64,000 bases of DNA from Bacillus sp. KH172YL63. Lineage in GTDB: Bacteria; Bacillota; Bacilli; Bacillales; Bacillaceae_B. The stretch's first letter is position 1; every line of letters begins with the position of its first letter. Both the position numbers and the translations under genes were made by a program. Below the pieces are notes generated by a model. It did not search any database. It saw nothing but the letters and a program-made list of their open reading frames with translations, and was not told the DNA's origin. The stretch is taken from contig NZ_AP022842.1 of assembly GCF_011398925.1 (NCBI RefSeq), positions 2,964,001 through 3,028,000 of the forward strand, read 5' to 3'. Of this stretch, positions 26,747 to 35,077 are shown piece after piece.

Positions 26747-27390
26747 GATTGTTCACCTCTTTTTTTGCTAATGGCAATCCCGTCGCCAACAGGGAGGATA
26801 CTTGTGTCGAAATCCTCATGATTCATCAGCCACACATTATAATTCTGCAGCTTTTTCACCATGTTCCGGATCCGCTTCTGTTCAACCTCTTCTTCGGCCA
26901 CGAGACCTTTGAACAAGACATTATCCGAATACACCACACCATCATCTGACAGCATTTCAGCGTACAGTTCAAAGAATTTTAAGTACTGACCCTTGGCTGC
27001 ATCGATGAAGATGGCATCAAAAGGGCCGAATTCAGCCACTTTTTGAGAAAGCTCCAGTGCATCCCCAAATAAAGGGGTGACCCGTTCGCCGTCATCAGAA
27101 CGGGTAAGAAACGCTTGTGCCGCCTCATATCTTTCTTCATCCCGTTCCAGCGTGACAATTCTGGTGTCAGGAAGTGCATCAGCCATCCGCAATGCCGAAT
27201 ATCCGATCGCAGTCCCGATCTCCAGGATTTTCTTCGGCTGTTGGATCCTCAGCATCCCAAGGAGGGCTTCCATCCCGACCAGTTCCATGATCGGTACGTT
27301 ATGGACTTCAGCATACTGCTCCATCTCTGCAAGGAGCGGCGGCCGTTCTTTTACTATTTTTTCTATATATTGTATCACTTGTTCGTTCAT
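26743..27390 (-). CDS. trmR: tRNA 5-hydroxyuridine methyltransferase TrmR (YrrM)
   Basis: TrmR methylates 5-hydroxyuridine of tRNA to 5-methoxyuridine using SAM, completing the pathway of the next two genes. The 215-residue protein is an O-methyltransferase of the catechol type: ILEIGTAIGYSALRMA near residues 55-70, and FIDAAKGQYLKFFELY near residue 135 with metal-binding Asp residues. Overlap with trhP1 and operon order support the identification. Confidence 0.92.
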   Translation of the reverse strand: MNEQVIQYIEKIVKERPPLLAEMEQYAEVHNVPIMELVGMEALLGMLRIQQPKKILEIGTAIGYSALRMADALPDTRIVTLERDEERYEAAQAFLTRSDDGERVTPLFGDALELSQKVAEFGPFDAIFIDAAKGQYLKFFELYAEMLSDDGVVYSDNVLFKGLVAEEEVEQKRIRNMVKKLQNYNVWLMNHEDFDTSILPVGDGIAISKKRGEQS

Positions 27391-27528
27391 ATATAATCCT
27401 CACGATCATCGGACGATTCTTCTTAGACAACATGAAAAGAAGAAAGCCACAATGAGCTTTCTACTCTACCTATCTCTCCCAGGAGATACCGTCGGGATAT
27501 AAAAATAACTTGTACTATTTTATCACAT

Positions 27529-27561
27529 AAAAAAGAGGAAAGCGAATGTTTCTTTCCTCTT
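27529..27561 (-). terminator. Terminator of mltG
   Basis: AAGAGGAAAG (27533-27542) pairs with CTTTCCTCTT (27552-27561), with an A-run to its left (U-run on the minus strand). Between it and trmR a second small hairpin, GAAAGCC/GGCTTTC-like at about 27441-27463, lies in the trmR leader. Confidence 0.88.
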
Positions 27562-27570
27562 CTTATCCGA

Positions 27571-28698
27571 CTATTCTTCTTTATTGGTGATGTACTTTTC
27601 TTTCTTCTCATTATGCTCATCAAGGGTCTCGGAGTAATAGACCGAACCGTTCGATGCGGCAAGGAAATAATAGTACTCTGTATCGTCAGGCTGCAGGGCA
27701 GCTTCGATTGACGAAACGCCGGCATTTGCGATCGGTCCTGGAGGGAGTCCTTTCACCTGATACGTATTATAAGGTGAATCTACTTCAAGATCTTCATAGA
27801 CCGTTCTGGATTTATGTTTGCCGAGTGCATAAAGGACAGTGGGATCTGTCTGCAGCGGCATGTCTTTTTCTATGCGATTGTAGAATACGCTGGAAATCTT
27901 GCCTCTGTCCGCTTTTTCCGTTGCTTCCTCTTCAATCAGGGAAGAAAGGGTAAGAAGTTCATGGGTTGTATACCCGTTTGCCGCAATCGATTCCTGATAT
28001 TGAGCCAGTACTTCATTCGTCTGACCGATCATCTTCTTCAGGATGGCCTCAAGCGAAGGCTTTTTCTCATAAAAAGAATAGGTGGCAGGATACAAATACC
28101 CTTCCAGCGGACGCTTTATGTCTTCGTTCAATATTTCATCAGTAATCAGTTCCGGATATTCACCTTTTAGTTGCTCGATCCATTTCTTATCGTTTAATTG
28201 TTTCTCTATTTCTTCTTGTTTGTATGGTGTTTTCTTTGCTATGATTTCAGCGATTTGATCGAGTTGAAGCCCCTCTGGGACCGTGATCTTGAATTCCGCT
28301 TTCCTCATCACCTTGCCTGTCTTTAAGCTGTTGACGATCTCATTCAATGTCATGGATGGCGTCAGGTCATATGCACCTGCCTGGAATCCGGCTTCATTGT
28401 TGAATTTGACGTAATATTTAAAGACAGTGGCATTTTTCACAATCCCATTTTCTTCGAGGATCTTTCCAATGCTGCTTACACCGGAACCAATCGGGATTTC
28501 CACTTTAACAGGCTTTGTATTGTCAGGATCAACGGGCTTCAGGGCTGAATTCACATACAGGTATCCCCCCACCGCGGTCCCTCCGATCACAATGACAAGA
28601 CAAAGGATGACGAGTCCCACTACTTTTCTAATGACTTTTGCCTCCTCTTGCCTCTCCAGCAGTTTTTTCATCAGTGTATCTTTTATATTTTTCTTCAC
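27571..28698 (-). CDS. mltG: Endolytic murein transglycosylase MltG (YrrL)
   Basis: MltG cuts newly made glycan strands and is thought to end their synthesis. The 375-residue protein has a cytoplasmic N-terminus, a membrane anchor at about residues 25-50, a LysM-like region (GSGVSSIGKILEENGIV) and the YceG catalytic domain with SSLIEEEATEKADRGKISSVFYNR, whose Glu is catalytic, and LQTDPTVLYALG. It lies between yrzB and trmR with terminator-like elements on both sides. Confidence 0.93.
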   Translation of the reverse strand: MKKNIKDTLMKKLLERQEEAKVIRKVVGLVILCLVIVIGGTAVGGYLYVNSALKPVDPDNTKPVKVEIPIGSGVSSIGKILEENGIVKNATVFKYYVKFNNEAGFQAGAYDLTPSMTLNEIVNSLKTGKVMRKAEFKITVPEGLQLDQIAEIIAKKTPYKQEEIEKQLNDKKWIEQLKGEYPELITDEILNEDIKRPLEGYLYPATYSFYEKKPSLEAILKKMIGQTNEVLAQYQESIAANGYTTHELLTLSSLIEEEATEKADRGKISSVFYNRIEKDMPLQTDPTVLYALGKHKSRTVYEDLEVDSPYNTYQVKGLPPGPIANAGVSSIEAALQPDDTEYYYFLAASNGSVYYSETLDEHNEKKEKYITNKEE

Positions 28699-28790
28699 TT
28701 TATTTCCCCCTTTCGAGCAAAAAAGCGGGTTATCCGTCGTGCATTATTCGACATCATCTCCACTATTATACAATAATTTGCACAAAGTGA

Positions 28791-28842
28791 AACAGGGACC
28801 TGCAAAATGGGGGAATTTTTGTCCCATTTCGCGGTCCCTGTT
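28791..28842. terminator. Long GC-rich hairpin between yrzB and mltG
   Basis: AACAGGGACC (28791-28800) pairs with GGTCCCTGTT (28833-28842); the stem continues with AAATGGG/CCCATTT, about 20 bp in total around a T-rich loop. There is no T-run after the stem on either strand, so it may be a terminator of another kind or an RNA processing or attenuation element. Confidence 0.5.
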
Positions 28843-28873
28843 CGATCATGTATGATCTATGTCGTTGAGATGA

Positions 28874-29164
28874 TTACTCAGCGTCTTCTTCTTCGTCTAA
28901 GAAAGTGTTCAACATTTCTTCAATCATGTCCCACTCTTCTTCTGTTTCAATCGGCTTTAATTCGCCTTCTTGACCTTCGTCACCAGCCATGAATGCAGAT
29001 GCATGAATTTCGATTTCTTCTTCGTCGTTCTCATCTGCCCCTAGTGGATAGTAAAGGACATAAGACTTTCCGAATTTATCTGATTCAAATGTGAAAAGGA
29101 CCTCGCATAACTGCTCATTTCCTTGTTCGTCTACTACTGTAATTTGCTTTTCTCCGTGTTCCAT
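28874..29164 (-). CDS. yrzB: YrzB, DUF1292 family protein
   Basis: A 96-residue very acidic protein beginning [19 protein letters not shown], with [14 protein letters not shown] and a C-terminus [19 protein letters not shown]. This is the DUF1292 family, conserved in Firmicutes as alaS-yrzL-ruvX-yrzB; the function is unknown. ATG 29164 is chosen because GAGGTG lies 7 nt upstream. Confidence 0.9.
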   Translation of the reverse strand: MEHGEKQITVVDEQGNEQLCEVLFTFESDKFGKSYVLYYPLGADENDEEEIEIHASAFMAGDEGQEGELKPIETEEEWDMIEEMLNTFLDEEEDAE

Positions 29165-29178
29165 GAACATTCACCTCA

Positions 29179-29595
29179 TTATTTTTGGCTGTCAAGGAAT
29201 CCTTGAAGGATCATCATTGCAGCCATTTTATCAATTACTTTCTTACGTTTCTTTCTACTTACGTCGGCTTCTAATAGGACTCTTTCTGCAGCCATCGTGG
29301 TCAATCTTTCATCCCAGTACATGACTGGAAGGGACAGCTCGGTTTGAACGAGATCTCCGTAAGCCTTCGCCGCTTCACCCCGGGGACCGATCGTGTTGTT
29401 CATGTTTTTTGGCATGCCCACCACAACCTTTCCGACCTGGTACTCATCGGCAAGTTCCTTGAGTCGATCGATACGGAACACACCTTGTTCTTCATCGATC
29501 TTGATCGTTTCAATTCCTTGAGCCGTCCAGCCAAGTTCGTCGCTGATTGCGACTCCCACTGTCTTAGAACCGACATCTAAACCCATTACACGCAT
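29179..29595 (-). CDS. ruvX: RuvX/YqgF-family putative Holliday junction resolvase (YrrK)
   Basis: A 138-residue RNase H-like protein. It begins [19 protein letters not shown], with the first catalytic Asp at residue 6, and has [20 protein letters not shown] and [17 protein letters not shown]. The family has been linked to Holliday junction resolution and to 16S rRNA 5'-end maturation; the sequence does not decide between them. It is in the conserved alaS-yrzL-ruvX-yrzB operon. Confidence 0.93.
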   Translation of the reverse strand: MRVMGLDVGSKTVGVAISDELGWTAQGIETIKIDEEQGVFRIDRLKELADEYQVGKVVVGMPKNMNNTIGPRGEAAKAYGDLVQTELSLPVMYWDERLTTMAAERVLLEADVSRKKRKKVIDKMAAMMILQGFLDSQK

Positions 29596-29598
29596 GTA

Positions 29599-29865
29599 TT
29601 ATCCCTCTTTGTGCTGTTTCAAATACGATTTGACTAATTCTTCGATGATCTCATCACGTTCTAAACGGCGGATGATATTTCTGGCATCTTGATGTCTGGG
29701 AATGTAAGCAGGATCTCCAGATAATAAGTATCCTACGATTTGATTGATCGGATTGTATCCTTTTTCCTGGAGCGCATCATGAACTTGCAAAAGGACTTCC
29801 TTTACATCATGTTCGAATGGCTCTTCAGAAAAATCAAACCGCATCGTTTTGTCAAAAGAACTCAT
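29599..29865 (-). CDS. yrzL: IreB-family regulatory protein YrzL
   Basis: An 88-residue protein, [15 protein letters not shown] then [38 protein letters not shown] in two helical stretches, typical of the UPF0297/IreB family. In Enterococcus faecalis, IreB is phosphorylated on threonine by the kinase IreK and affects cephalosporin resistance. The N-terminal Thr here (TMRF) is the likely phosphosite. It lies between alaS and ruvX. Confidence 0.92.
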   Translation of the reverse strand: MSSFDKTMRFDFSEEPFEHDVKEVLLQVHDALQEKGYNPINQIVGYLLSGDPAYIPRHQDARNIIRRLERDEIIEELVKSYLKQHKEG

Positions 29866-29949
29866 TTTTTGGCACCTCTCTTCAGGCTTGTCTTTTTGAC
29901 AACCGAATTGTTAATCGTTACCTACATTGTACACCACTTTCACAAGGAG

Positions 29950-32583
29950 TTAAATGGATTTGACCCATTCTTCTACAAATTGAAGGGCTTCTTCGACTTT
30001 TTCCGGTTGTTTACCGCCGGCTTGAGCCATATCCGGACGGCCTCCACCGCCTCCGCCACAGCGTGAAGCAACTTCTTTGACCAATTTACCGGCATGATAT
30101 CCTTTTTCGACTAAGTCAGCAGTAACTCCTGCAATGATTGTGACTTTGTCATCACCTGTCGTCGCGAGGACGATCACCCCTGAACCAAGCTTCTGCTTCA
30201 GGTCATCCATCATCGTGCGAAGCCCGTTGCTGTCCCCTGCCGCCACTTTGGCAGAAAGCACATTCACACCGTCAATGACTTTCACTTGATCCGTTAAGCT
30301 GCCTGCTTCTATGTTAGACAACTTTGCAGATAATGATTCATTTTCTCTTTGAAGCTCTTTCATCTCTGCAAGCAGGGAATCGACACGGCCCACTACTTCT
30401 TTCGGATTTGACTTAAGCTTCGCAGCCACTTCCTTCAGCTGTGACACTTGATCATTCAATACTTTATAAGCGTTCTCAGCCGTCACTGCTTCAATCCTTC
30501 TCGTACCGGCTCCGATCCCGCTTTCTGAAAGGATTTTGAATAACCCGATTTCAGACGTGTTCGATACGTGACAGCCGCCGCAAAGTTCAAGGCTGTAATC
30601 CCCGATTGAAACAACCCGGACCTCTTCGCCGTACTTTTCACCGAATAATGCCATCGCGCCCATCTCTTTCGCCTCTGCCAATGATTTGAGAGCCGTATTG
30701 ACAGAAATCGCCTTCCATACTTTCTCGTTGACGATCGTTTCGATGCGGTCGATTTCTTCCGCTGACACCGATCCGAAATGAGAGAAGTCAAAACGCAGAC
30801 GATCAGGTTCTACAAGTGACCCGGCCTGATTCACGTGATCTCCCAGCACATCTTTCAATGCTTGATGAAGAATGTGGGTCGCCGTATGGTTTTTCTCGAC
30901 TTTGGTACGTGATTCACGGGAAACCTTCGCCATCACTTGTGCCTGCTGCGTCAGGGTACCTTCTTCCACAACCGCTGAGTGGAGGTTTTGACCGTTCGGC
31001 GCTTTCTTGACGCTTGTCACTCGGACTTTTACACCGTCTGCTTCAATATATCCTTTATCCCCGATCTGACCACCGCTCTCAGCATAGAATGGCGTCTGAT
31101 CCAGGATGAACTGACATTCCTGCCCTGCATCCACTTTCGGCTGACGCTCATTGTCAACGAGGAGCTCAAGGACCGTTGCCGTGCTTTCCAATGTCTCGTA
31201 ACCGACGAAGCGGCTCTCTACCGTGATATCACTCAGGATACCACCCTGTACCTGCATGCTTCCCACGTCTTGACGGGCTGCTCTTGCTCTTTCACGCTGC
31301 CCTTGCATTTCTGATTCAAAACCGGCATGGTCCACTGTCAGGCCTTCTTCTTCTGCATACTCTTCCGTCAACTCTACCGGGAAGCCGTACGTATCATACA
31401 GACGGAATACGTCTTCACCAGGAATCACTGTGCTTCCAGCAGATTTTTGCGCGTTGATGATGGAAGATAGTATCGACAATCCTTCATTCAATGTCTCGTG
31501 GAAACGATCTTCTTCGTTTTTCACTACTTTTTGAATGAATTCAGCTTTCTGCTTCACTTCCGGATAGAAATCCACCATCACTTCAGAGACAACCGGTACC
31601 AATTCGTACATGAACGGACGATTGATGCCGATTTGCTTTGCGAAACGAACGGCACGACGAAGCAATCTTCTCAATACATATCCACGTCCTTCGTTGGATG
31701 GCAGGGCACCGTCACCGATGGCAAAGGAAACCGTACGGATATGGTCGGCAATCACCTTGAACGCGACATCGGACTCCATTCCTTTCCCATATTCTTTACC
31801 GGAAATCTCTTCTGTTGCTGAAATGATCGGCATGAATAAGTCTGTGTCGAAGTTGGTTGGCACTTCCTGAACGACACAGGCCATACGCTCTAGGCCCATC
31901 CCTGTATCGATGTTCTTCTTAGGAAGCGGCGTGTATGTCCCATCAGGATTATGGTTGAATTGCGAGAACACAAGATTCCATACTTCCAGGTAGCGGTCAT
32001 TTTCCCCCCCTGGGTATAGTTCCGGATCTTCCGGATTGTCACCGTACTCAGGTCCGCGATCGTAGAAGATTTCCGTATTCGGTCCGCTTGGTCCTTCACC
32101 GATATCCCAGAAGTTCCCTTCGATGCGGATGATGCGTTCAGCAGGTACACCCACTTTTTTGTTCCAAATATCAAATGCTTCATGATCTTCAGGGTGAATC
32201 GTGACAGACAGCTTTTCAGGATCGAAACCAACCCATTTTTCATCAGTCAAAAATTCCCACGCCCATTCAATCGCTTCTACTTTGAAATAGTCCCCGATTG
32301 AGAAATTCCCAAGCATTTCGAAGAACGTATGATGACGGGCTGTTTTCCCGACATTCTCAATATCATTTGTACGAATCGATTTCTGTGCATTGACGATTCT
32401 TGGATTTTGCGGAATGACACGGCCATCAAAATATTTCTTTAATGTGGCAACACCACTGTTGATCCATAGAAGGGACGGATCTTCATGGGGAACCAATGAA
32501 GCACTCGGCTCGACACCATGCCCTTTTTCCTGAAAGAAATCTAAAAACTTCTGACGAATTTCTGCGCCTGTTAATTTGTTCAT
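29950..32583 (-). CDS. alaS: Alanyl-tRNA synthetase AlaS
   Basis: AlaS charges tRNA-Ala and edits mischarged Ser and Gly. The 877-residue protein has the class II catalytic core (start [35 protein letters not shown]), the editing domain with [11 protein letters not shown] and CGGCHVS zinc ligands, and the C-terminal oligomerization and DHHA1 region ending in a glycine-rich [19 protein letters not shown] 32583 has AGGAGG just upstream; an extended reading to 32718 runs into the T-box. Control is by the T-box leader. Confidence 0.97.
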   Translation of the reverse strand: MNKLTGAEIRQKFLDFFQEKGHGVEPSASLVPHEDPSLLWINSGVATLKKYFDGRVIPQNPRIVNAQKSIRTNDIENVGKTARHHTFFEMLGNFSIGDYFKVEAIEWAWEFLTDEKWVGFDPEKLSVTIHPEDHEAFDIWNKKVGVPAERIIRIEGNFWDIGEGPSGPNTEIFYDRGPEYGDNPEDPELYPGGENDRYLEVWNLVFSQFNHNPDGTYTPLPKKNIDTGMGLERMACVVQEVPTNFDTDLFMPIISATEEISGKEYGKGMESDVAFKVIADHIRTVSFAIGDGALPSNEGRGYVLRRLLRRAVRFAKQIGINRPFMYELVPVVSEVMVDFYPEVKQKAEFIQKVVKNEEDRFHETLNEGLSILSSIINAQKSAGSTVIPGEDVFRLYDTYGFPVELTEEYAEEEGLTVDHAGFESEMQGQRERARAARQDVGSMQVQGGILSDITVESRFVGYETLESTATVLELLVDNERQPKVDAGQECQFILDQTPFYAESGGQIGDKGYIEADGVKVRVTSVKKAPNGQNLHSAVVEEGTLTQQAQVMAKVSRESRTKVEKNHTATHILHQALKDVLGDHVNQAGSLVEPDRLRFDFSHFGSVSAEEIDRIETIVNEKVWKAISVNTALKSLAEAKEMGAMALFGEKYGEEVRVVSIGDYSLELCGGCHVSNTSEIGLFKILSESGIGAGTRRIEAVTAENAYKVLNDQVSQLKEVAAKLKSNPKEVVGRVDSLLAEMKELQRENESLSAKLSNIEAGSLTDQVKVIDGVNVLSAKVAAGDSNGLRTMMDDLKQKLGSGVIVLATTGDDKVTIIAGVTADLVEKGYHAGKLVKEVASRCGGGGGGRPDMAQAGGKQPEKVEEALQFVEEWVKSI

Positions 32584-32625
32584 GTGAAGCTTCCTCCTTA
32601 GGTATGTAATGTTAAAAATGAATAC

Positions 32626-32882
32626 AAAAAAGCCCTCATCCCAATACAGGGACGAGAGCTGCTCTCGCGGTACCACCCTGGTTATGAATAAACCGCGTAC
32701 GGTCCATTCATCCCTCAAAACACCTTAACGCGGTTCAACGGCAGGCTTTACCTGCACTCAGGATTAGCATTCGGATACCCTTCATTTAAAATCCCTTTCA
32801 GCCCGGGGGGACTTCTCTCTAAAAAATGGACTATACCCTACTCGATCCTTCATAGCTTTCATGCTATACGATTACTTGTATA
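32626..32882 (-). promoter_or_regulatory. T-box leader of alaS (alanine specifier GCU)
   Basis: The minus strand contains the T-box core GGGTGGTACCGCG (32666-32678), able to pair with the acceptor end of tRNA-Ala. It is followed by a terminator, CTCGTCCC/GGGATGAG with a U-run (32626-32660). In the stem I region GAATGCTAATCC places GCT (Ala) as the likely specifier codon at 32766-32768. Uncharged tRNA-Ala would favour the antiterminator and raise alaS expression. Confidence 0.93.
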
Positions 32883-32888
32883 AGTTGG

Positions 32889-32917
32889 ATTATAGAAATA
32901 TTCATTGTATTTGTCAA
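32889..32917 (-). promoter_or_regulatory. Consensus sigma-A promoter of alaS
   Basis: TTGACA (32917-32912), 17-nt spacer, TATAAT (32894-32889) on the minus strand: a perfect match. The start should be near 32882. Confidence 0.92.
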
Positions 32918-32934
32918 TGTTGATTGGCATTTTC

Positions 32935-34014
32935 TCATGAATCTTCTTGTCTGGCTGTGAGAAAATGGGTTCGCCCGTGCAATATGGCCACCTTCACGAC
33001 CGCTAGAATGGGCACAGCCACAATCATCCCGATCACCCCTCCGACTTCCCCGCCCAGGATAAGGGCAGCCATGATGAACAGGGGGTGCATATGAAGACTT
33101 TTCCCCACTATGAGGGGAGACAGGATATTCCCTTCCAAAAATTGAAGAACAACCACCATGATGACAACATACATCACCATATCCAATGAAATCGTACTTG
33201 CCACAAGCACCGCCGGGACTGCCCCGATGATCGGCCCAAAATACGGGATCACATTCGTCACACCGATGATCAATCCAAGGATCAAAGGGTATTTCATGCC
33301 GATCAGCCACAGGGTCCCTGCAGAAAGCCCACCGATGATCAAACACACCAACAGCTGCCCCCGGATGTAGCCTCCGAGGGATTCATCCACATCCCTGGAA
33401 AACGAAATCGCACTCTTCCGCCACTTCTTCGGGGTGAGCCGCCACAGAAAAGCTTTCACCTTGGTGATGTCTTTCAATAAATAAAACGAGACGAAAGGAA
33501 TGATCGCGACCAGGAGAAGGCTGTTCATGAATTTCATGACCGTTGCAAGAACAACGGTGACTAGACCCGTCACCCATGCCTCCAGTCCGTCTATCCTTTC
33601 CTCCAGCTGATCCTGTATCCCGTCCGGCCAAGTCGACGTCTCACTCTGCACCACCTTCAGCCAGCCCTGGTATTGCTTCGTGAAGAGCGGAGCGTTCTCT
33701 GATAAATCCTTCAGCTGATGGATGATCGCAGGCGTTCCTTTGTAAATCCCATAGCCGATTCCCCCGAAGAACAGGAGGTAAATGAGCATGATCGCTATCC
33801 CACGGTGAATACCCGCTTCATGCAGCTTCTCCACAACAGGGTGAAGCAGATAGGCAATGAAAGCCCCGATCAGAAAAGGAAGCAGTGAAAAGAAAATTAC
33901 CACCAAAACCGGATGCCAGACAGGCCTCAATAAATACAGGATATAAAGAAATAATGCAGTGATAAGTGCAAAGGACAGCCTGTAGATCCATTTGGTATAC
34001 GACCTCTTCTCCAT
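32935..34014 (-). CDS. yrrI: AI-2E family transporter YrrI
   Basis: A 359-residue multi-span membrane protein of the AI-2E (TqsA-like, UPF0118) family. It starts MEKRSYTKWIYRLSFALI, then hydrophobic segments in the N-terminal third, a soluble loop with coiled-coil character (residues about 90-160), and C-terminal spans including GGYIRGQLLVCLIIGG and IGVTNVIPYFGPIIGAVPA. Members export small molecules or exchange Na+/H+; the substrate here is unknown. GGAGGTG lies 6 nt before ATG 34014. It matches B. subtilis YrrI upstream of alaS. Confidence 0.88.
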   Translation of the reverse strand: MEKRSYTKWIYRLSFALITALFLYILYLLRPVWHPVLVVIFFSLLPFLIGAFIAYLLHPVVEKLHEAGIHRGIAIMLIYLLFFGGIGYGIYKGTPAIIHQLKDLSENAPLFTKQYQGWLKVVQSETSTWPDGIQDQLEERIDGLEAWVTGLVTVVLATVMKFMNSLLLVAIIPFVSFYLLKDITKVKAFLWRLTPKKWRKSAISFSRDVDESLGGYIRGQLLVCLIIGGLSAGTLWLIGMKYPLILGLIIGVTNVIPYFGPIIGAVPAVLVASTISLDMVMYVVIMVVVLQFLEGNILSPLIVGKSLHMHPLFIMAALILGGEVGGVIGMIVAVPILAVVKVAILHGRTHFLTARQEDS

Positions 34015-34271
34015 GTTGAACACCTCCTTTCCTTCTATTGTTCGAAGGTGGATGGTGGTTTTATTCATGGGGGAGTGATTTGGATGGTTGAGGAAGGTGT
34101 GTTGGAAGTTTGTTTGGGGTGAATGATTGAAACAGCCAAATGCTTTTTTGGGGATGGTTGCATCGAAAATGGGCATGGTTATGATATTTTTTGGTTTTTT
34201 TCGTAGTATTTATCCCTCTTTCAAATTTCAGGTGATGATTCGATCATGAGGGAGATCTCCCTCCCTTCATT
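34015..34271. other. Intergenic region upstream of yrrI
   Basis: Contains the ribosome binding site and presumably the promoter of yrrI. A T-rich tract lies at 34180-34205, and GGGAGATCTCCC at about 34250-34261 is a short palindrome. No gene is supported. Confidence 0.4.
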
Positions 34272-34382
34272 TATGCGTCGGAATCCGCTGTGATTGCGTC
34301 TCTTTTTGATTTTATGCGTCGAAACCACCCACATTTGCGTCACTTTTTCTTTTTATGCGTCAAAACCATTCGGTTATGCGTC
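34272..34382. repeat. Six-copy TGCGTC array with 20/21-bp periodicity
   Basis: TGCGTC starts at 34274, 34295, 34315, 34336, 34356 and 34377, so successive steps are 21, 20, 21, 20 and 21 bp. The larger unit is about 41 bp and begins TTATGCGTCRAAACC, present nearly three times, with T-rich stretches between. Two helical turns per step would place every copy on the same DNA face. Confidence 0.9.
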
Positions 34383-34423
34383 TTTCACTAATTTTATCCA
34401 ACCTGCAATTTAAACCCAACCAT

Positions 34424-34451
34424 AAAAAAGACTGACCCAAAAGAGTCAGCC
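34424..34451 (-). terminator. Terminator of yrzQ
   Basis: On the minus strand GGCTGAC and GTCAGTC form a 7-bp stem followed by TTTTTT (plus-strand A-run 34424-34429). Confidence 0.8.
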
Positions 34452-34460
34452 TTCTCAACG

Positions 34461-34592
34461 CTAAAAAAGTTTCTTTACTTGTTTACGGATACGTTTCATT
34501 TGTTTTTGGCTCATCATATTCGAGCGCTGTGAATAGATGGAAGCAGCGATGCCTGCCCCAAAGCCAAAAAGGGACGCAAATGTTTTATTCAA
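34461..34592 (-). CDS. yrzQ: YrzQ-type DUF3918 small protein
   Basis: A 43-residue protein starting with TTG at 34592, 6 nt after GAGGTG. It reads (M)NKTFASLFGFGAGIAASIY, a small hydrophobic segment, then a strongly basic tail (MKRIRKQVKKLF). It matches the DUF3918 family, with B. subtilis YrzQ at the same place. Function unknown. It follows yrzR closely and ends in a terminator. Confidence 0.85.
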   Translation of the reverse strand: MNKTFASLFGFGAGIAASIYSQRSNMMSQKQMKRIRKQVKKLF

Positions 34593-34606
34593 GAAAGACA
34601 CCTCTT

Positions 34607-34792
34607 TCAGCTTAGTCGGCGTTCTTCTTCATCGAATAAGTCGTCTAGGGAGCTTAAAGATCCATCTTCCTCCACCTGGTGGGTATGGATGACCCCTTTT
34701 GCCAAGGAGAGCTCGATGTAGCACCCCCAGCAGTAATACTGGTTGATGCCGATCTTCCCTATATCTTTACTCTGACAGTTTGGACACTTCAT
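34607..34792 (-). CDS. yrzR: YrzR-type zinc-ribbon small protein
   Basis: A 61-residue protein with two CxxC pairs, MKCPNCQSKDIGKIG and QYYCWGCYIE (Cys 3, 6, 22, 25), forming a zinc ribbon, then an acidic tail LDDLFDEEERRLS. It corresponds to B. subtilis YrzR beside recD2. Function unknown. ATG 34792 is preferred because GAGGTG lies 8 nt upstream. Confidence 0.83.
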   Translation of the reverse strand: MKCPNCQSKDIGKIGINQYYCWGCYIELSLAKGVIHTHQVEEDGSLSSLDDLFDEEERRLS

Positions 34793-35026
34793 TGGTCGGT
34801 TCACCTCTGATACACCATAAATGGTGATGATTCCCTACCATCATGTCCAAACAGAGTGAAATTTATACGTATCTTTGAAGAAGCCCCGCCAGAACGATGA
34901 AGGGTTTCACCGTTCTTCTATAGTGTGGGATAATGTGATGATTTCATGAGGAGAAACCTTTTCCATGATACCCAATGTTTATGTTTCAACCAACCGTTTG
35001 CCCGGTGCCTTCTTTTCTCGTCCCAA

Positions 35027-35074
35027 ATAAAAAAGGCCAACAGATAAATGGTCCATCTAACCATCCATCTGTTA
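35027..35074 (-). terminator. Terminator of recD2
   Basis: On the minus strand AACAGATGGATGG and the complementary ATTTATCTGTT form a long stem, followed by GGCC and TTTTTT. Confidence 0.8.
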
Positions 35075-35077
35075 ACC

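Noticed and set aside
29950..32718. Longer alaS reading starting at 32718
   Set aside because: The extra 45 codons overlap the T-box terminator and core; ATG 32583 has AGGAGG.
32935..34176. Longer yrrI reading starting at 34176
   Set aside because: The extra 54 codons have no binding site, and ATG 34014 with GGAGGTG fits the family length.
34272..34382. TGCGTC array as a CRISPR array
   Set aside because: Only a 6-8-base motif is constant, spacing is 20-21 bp, and there are no 24-37-bp repeats or cas genes.
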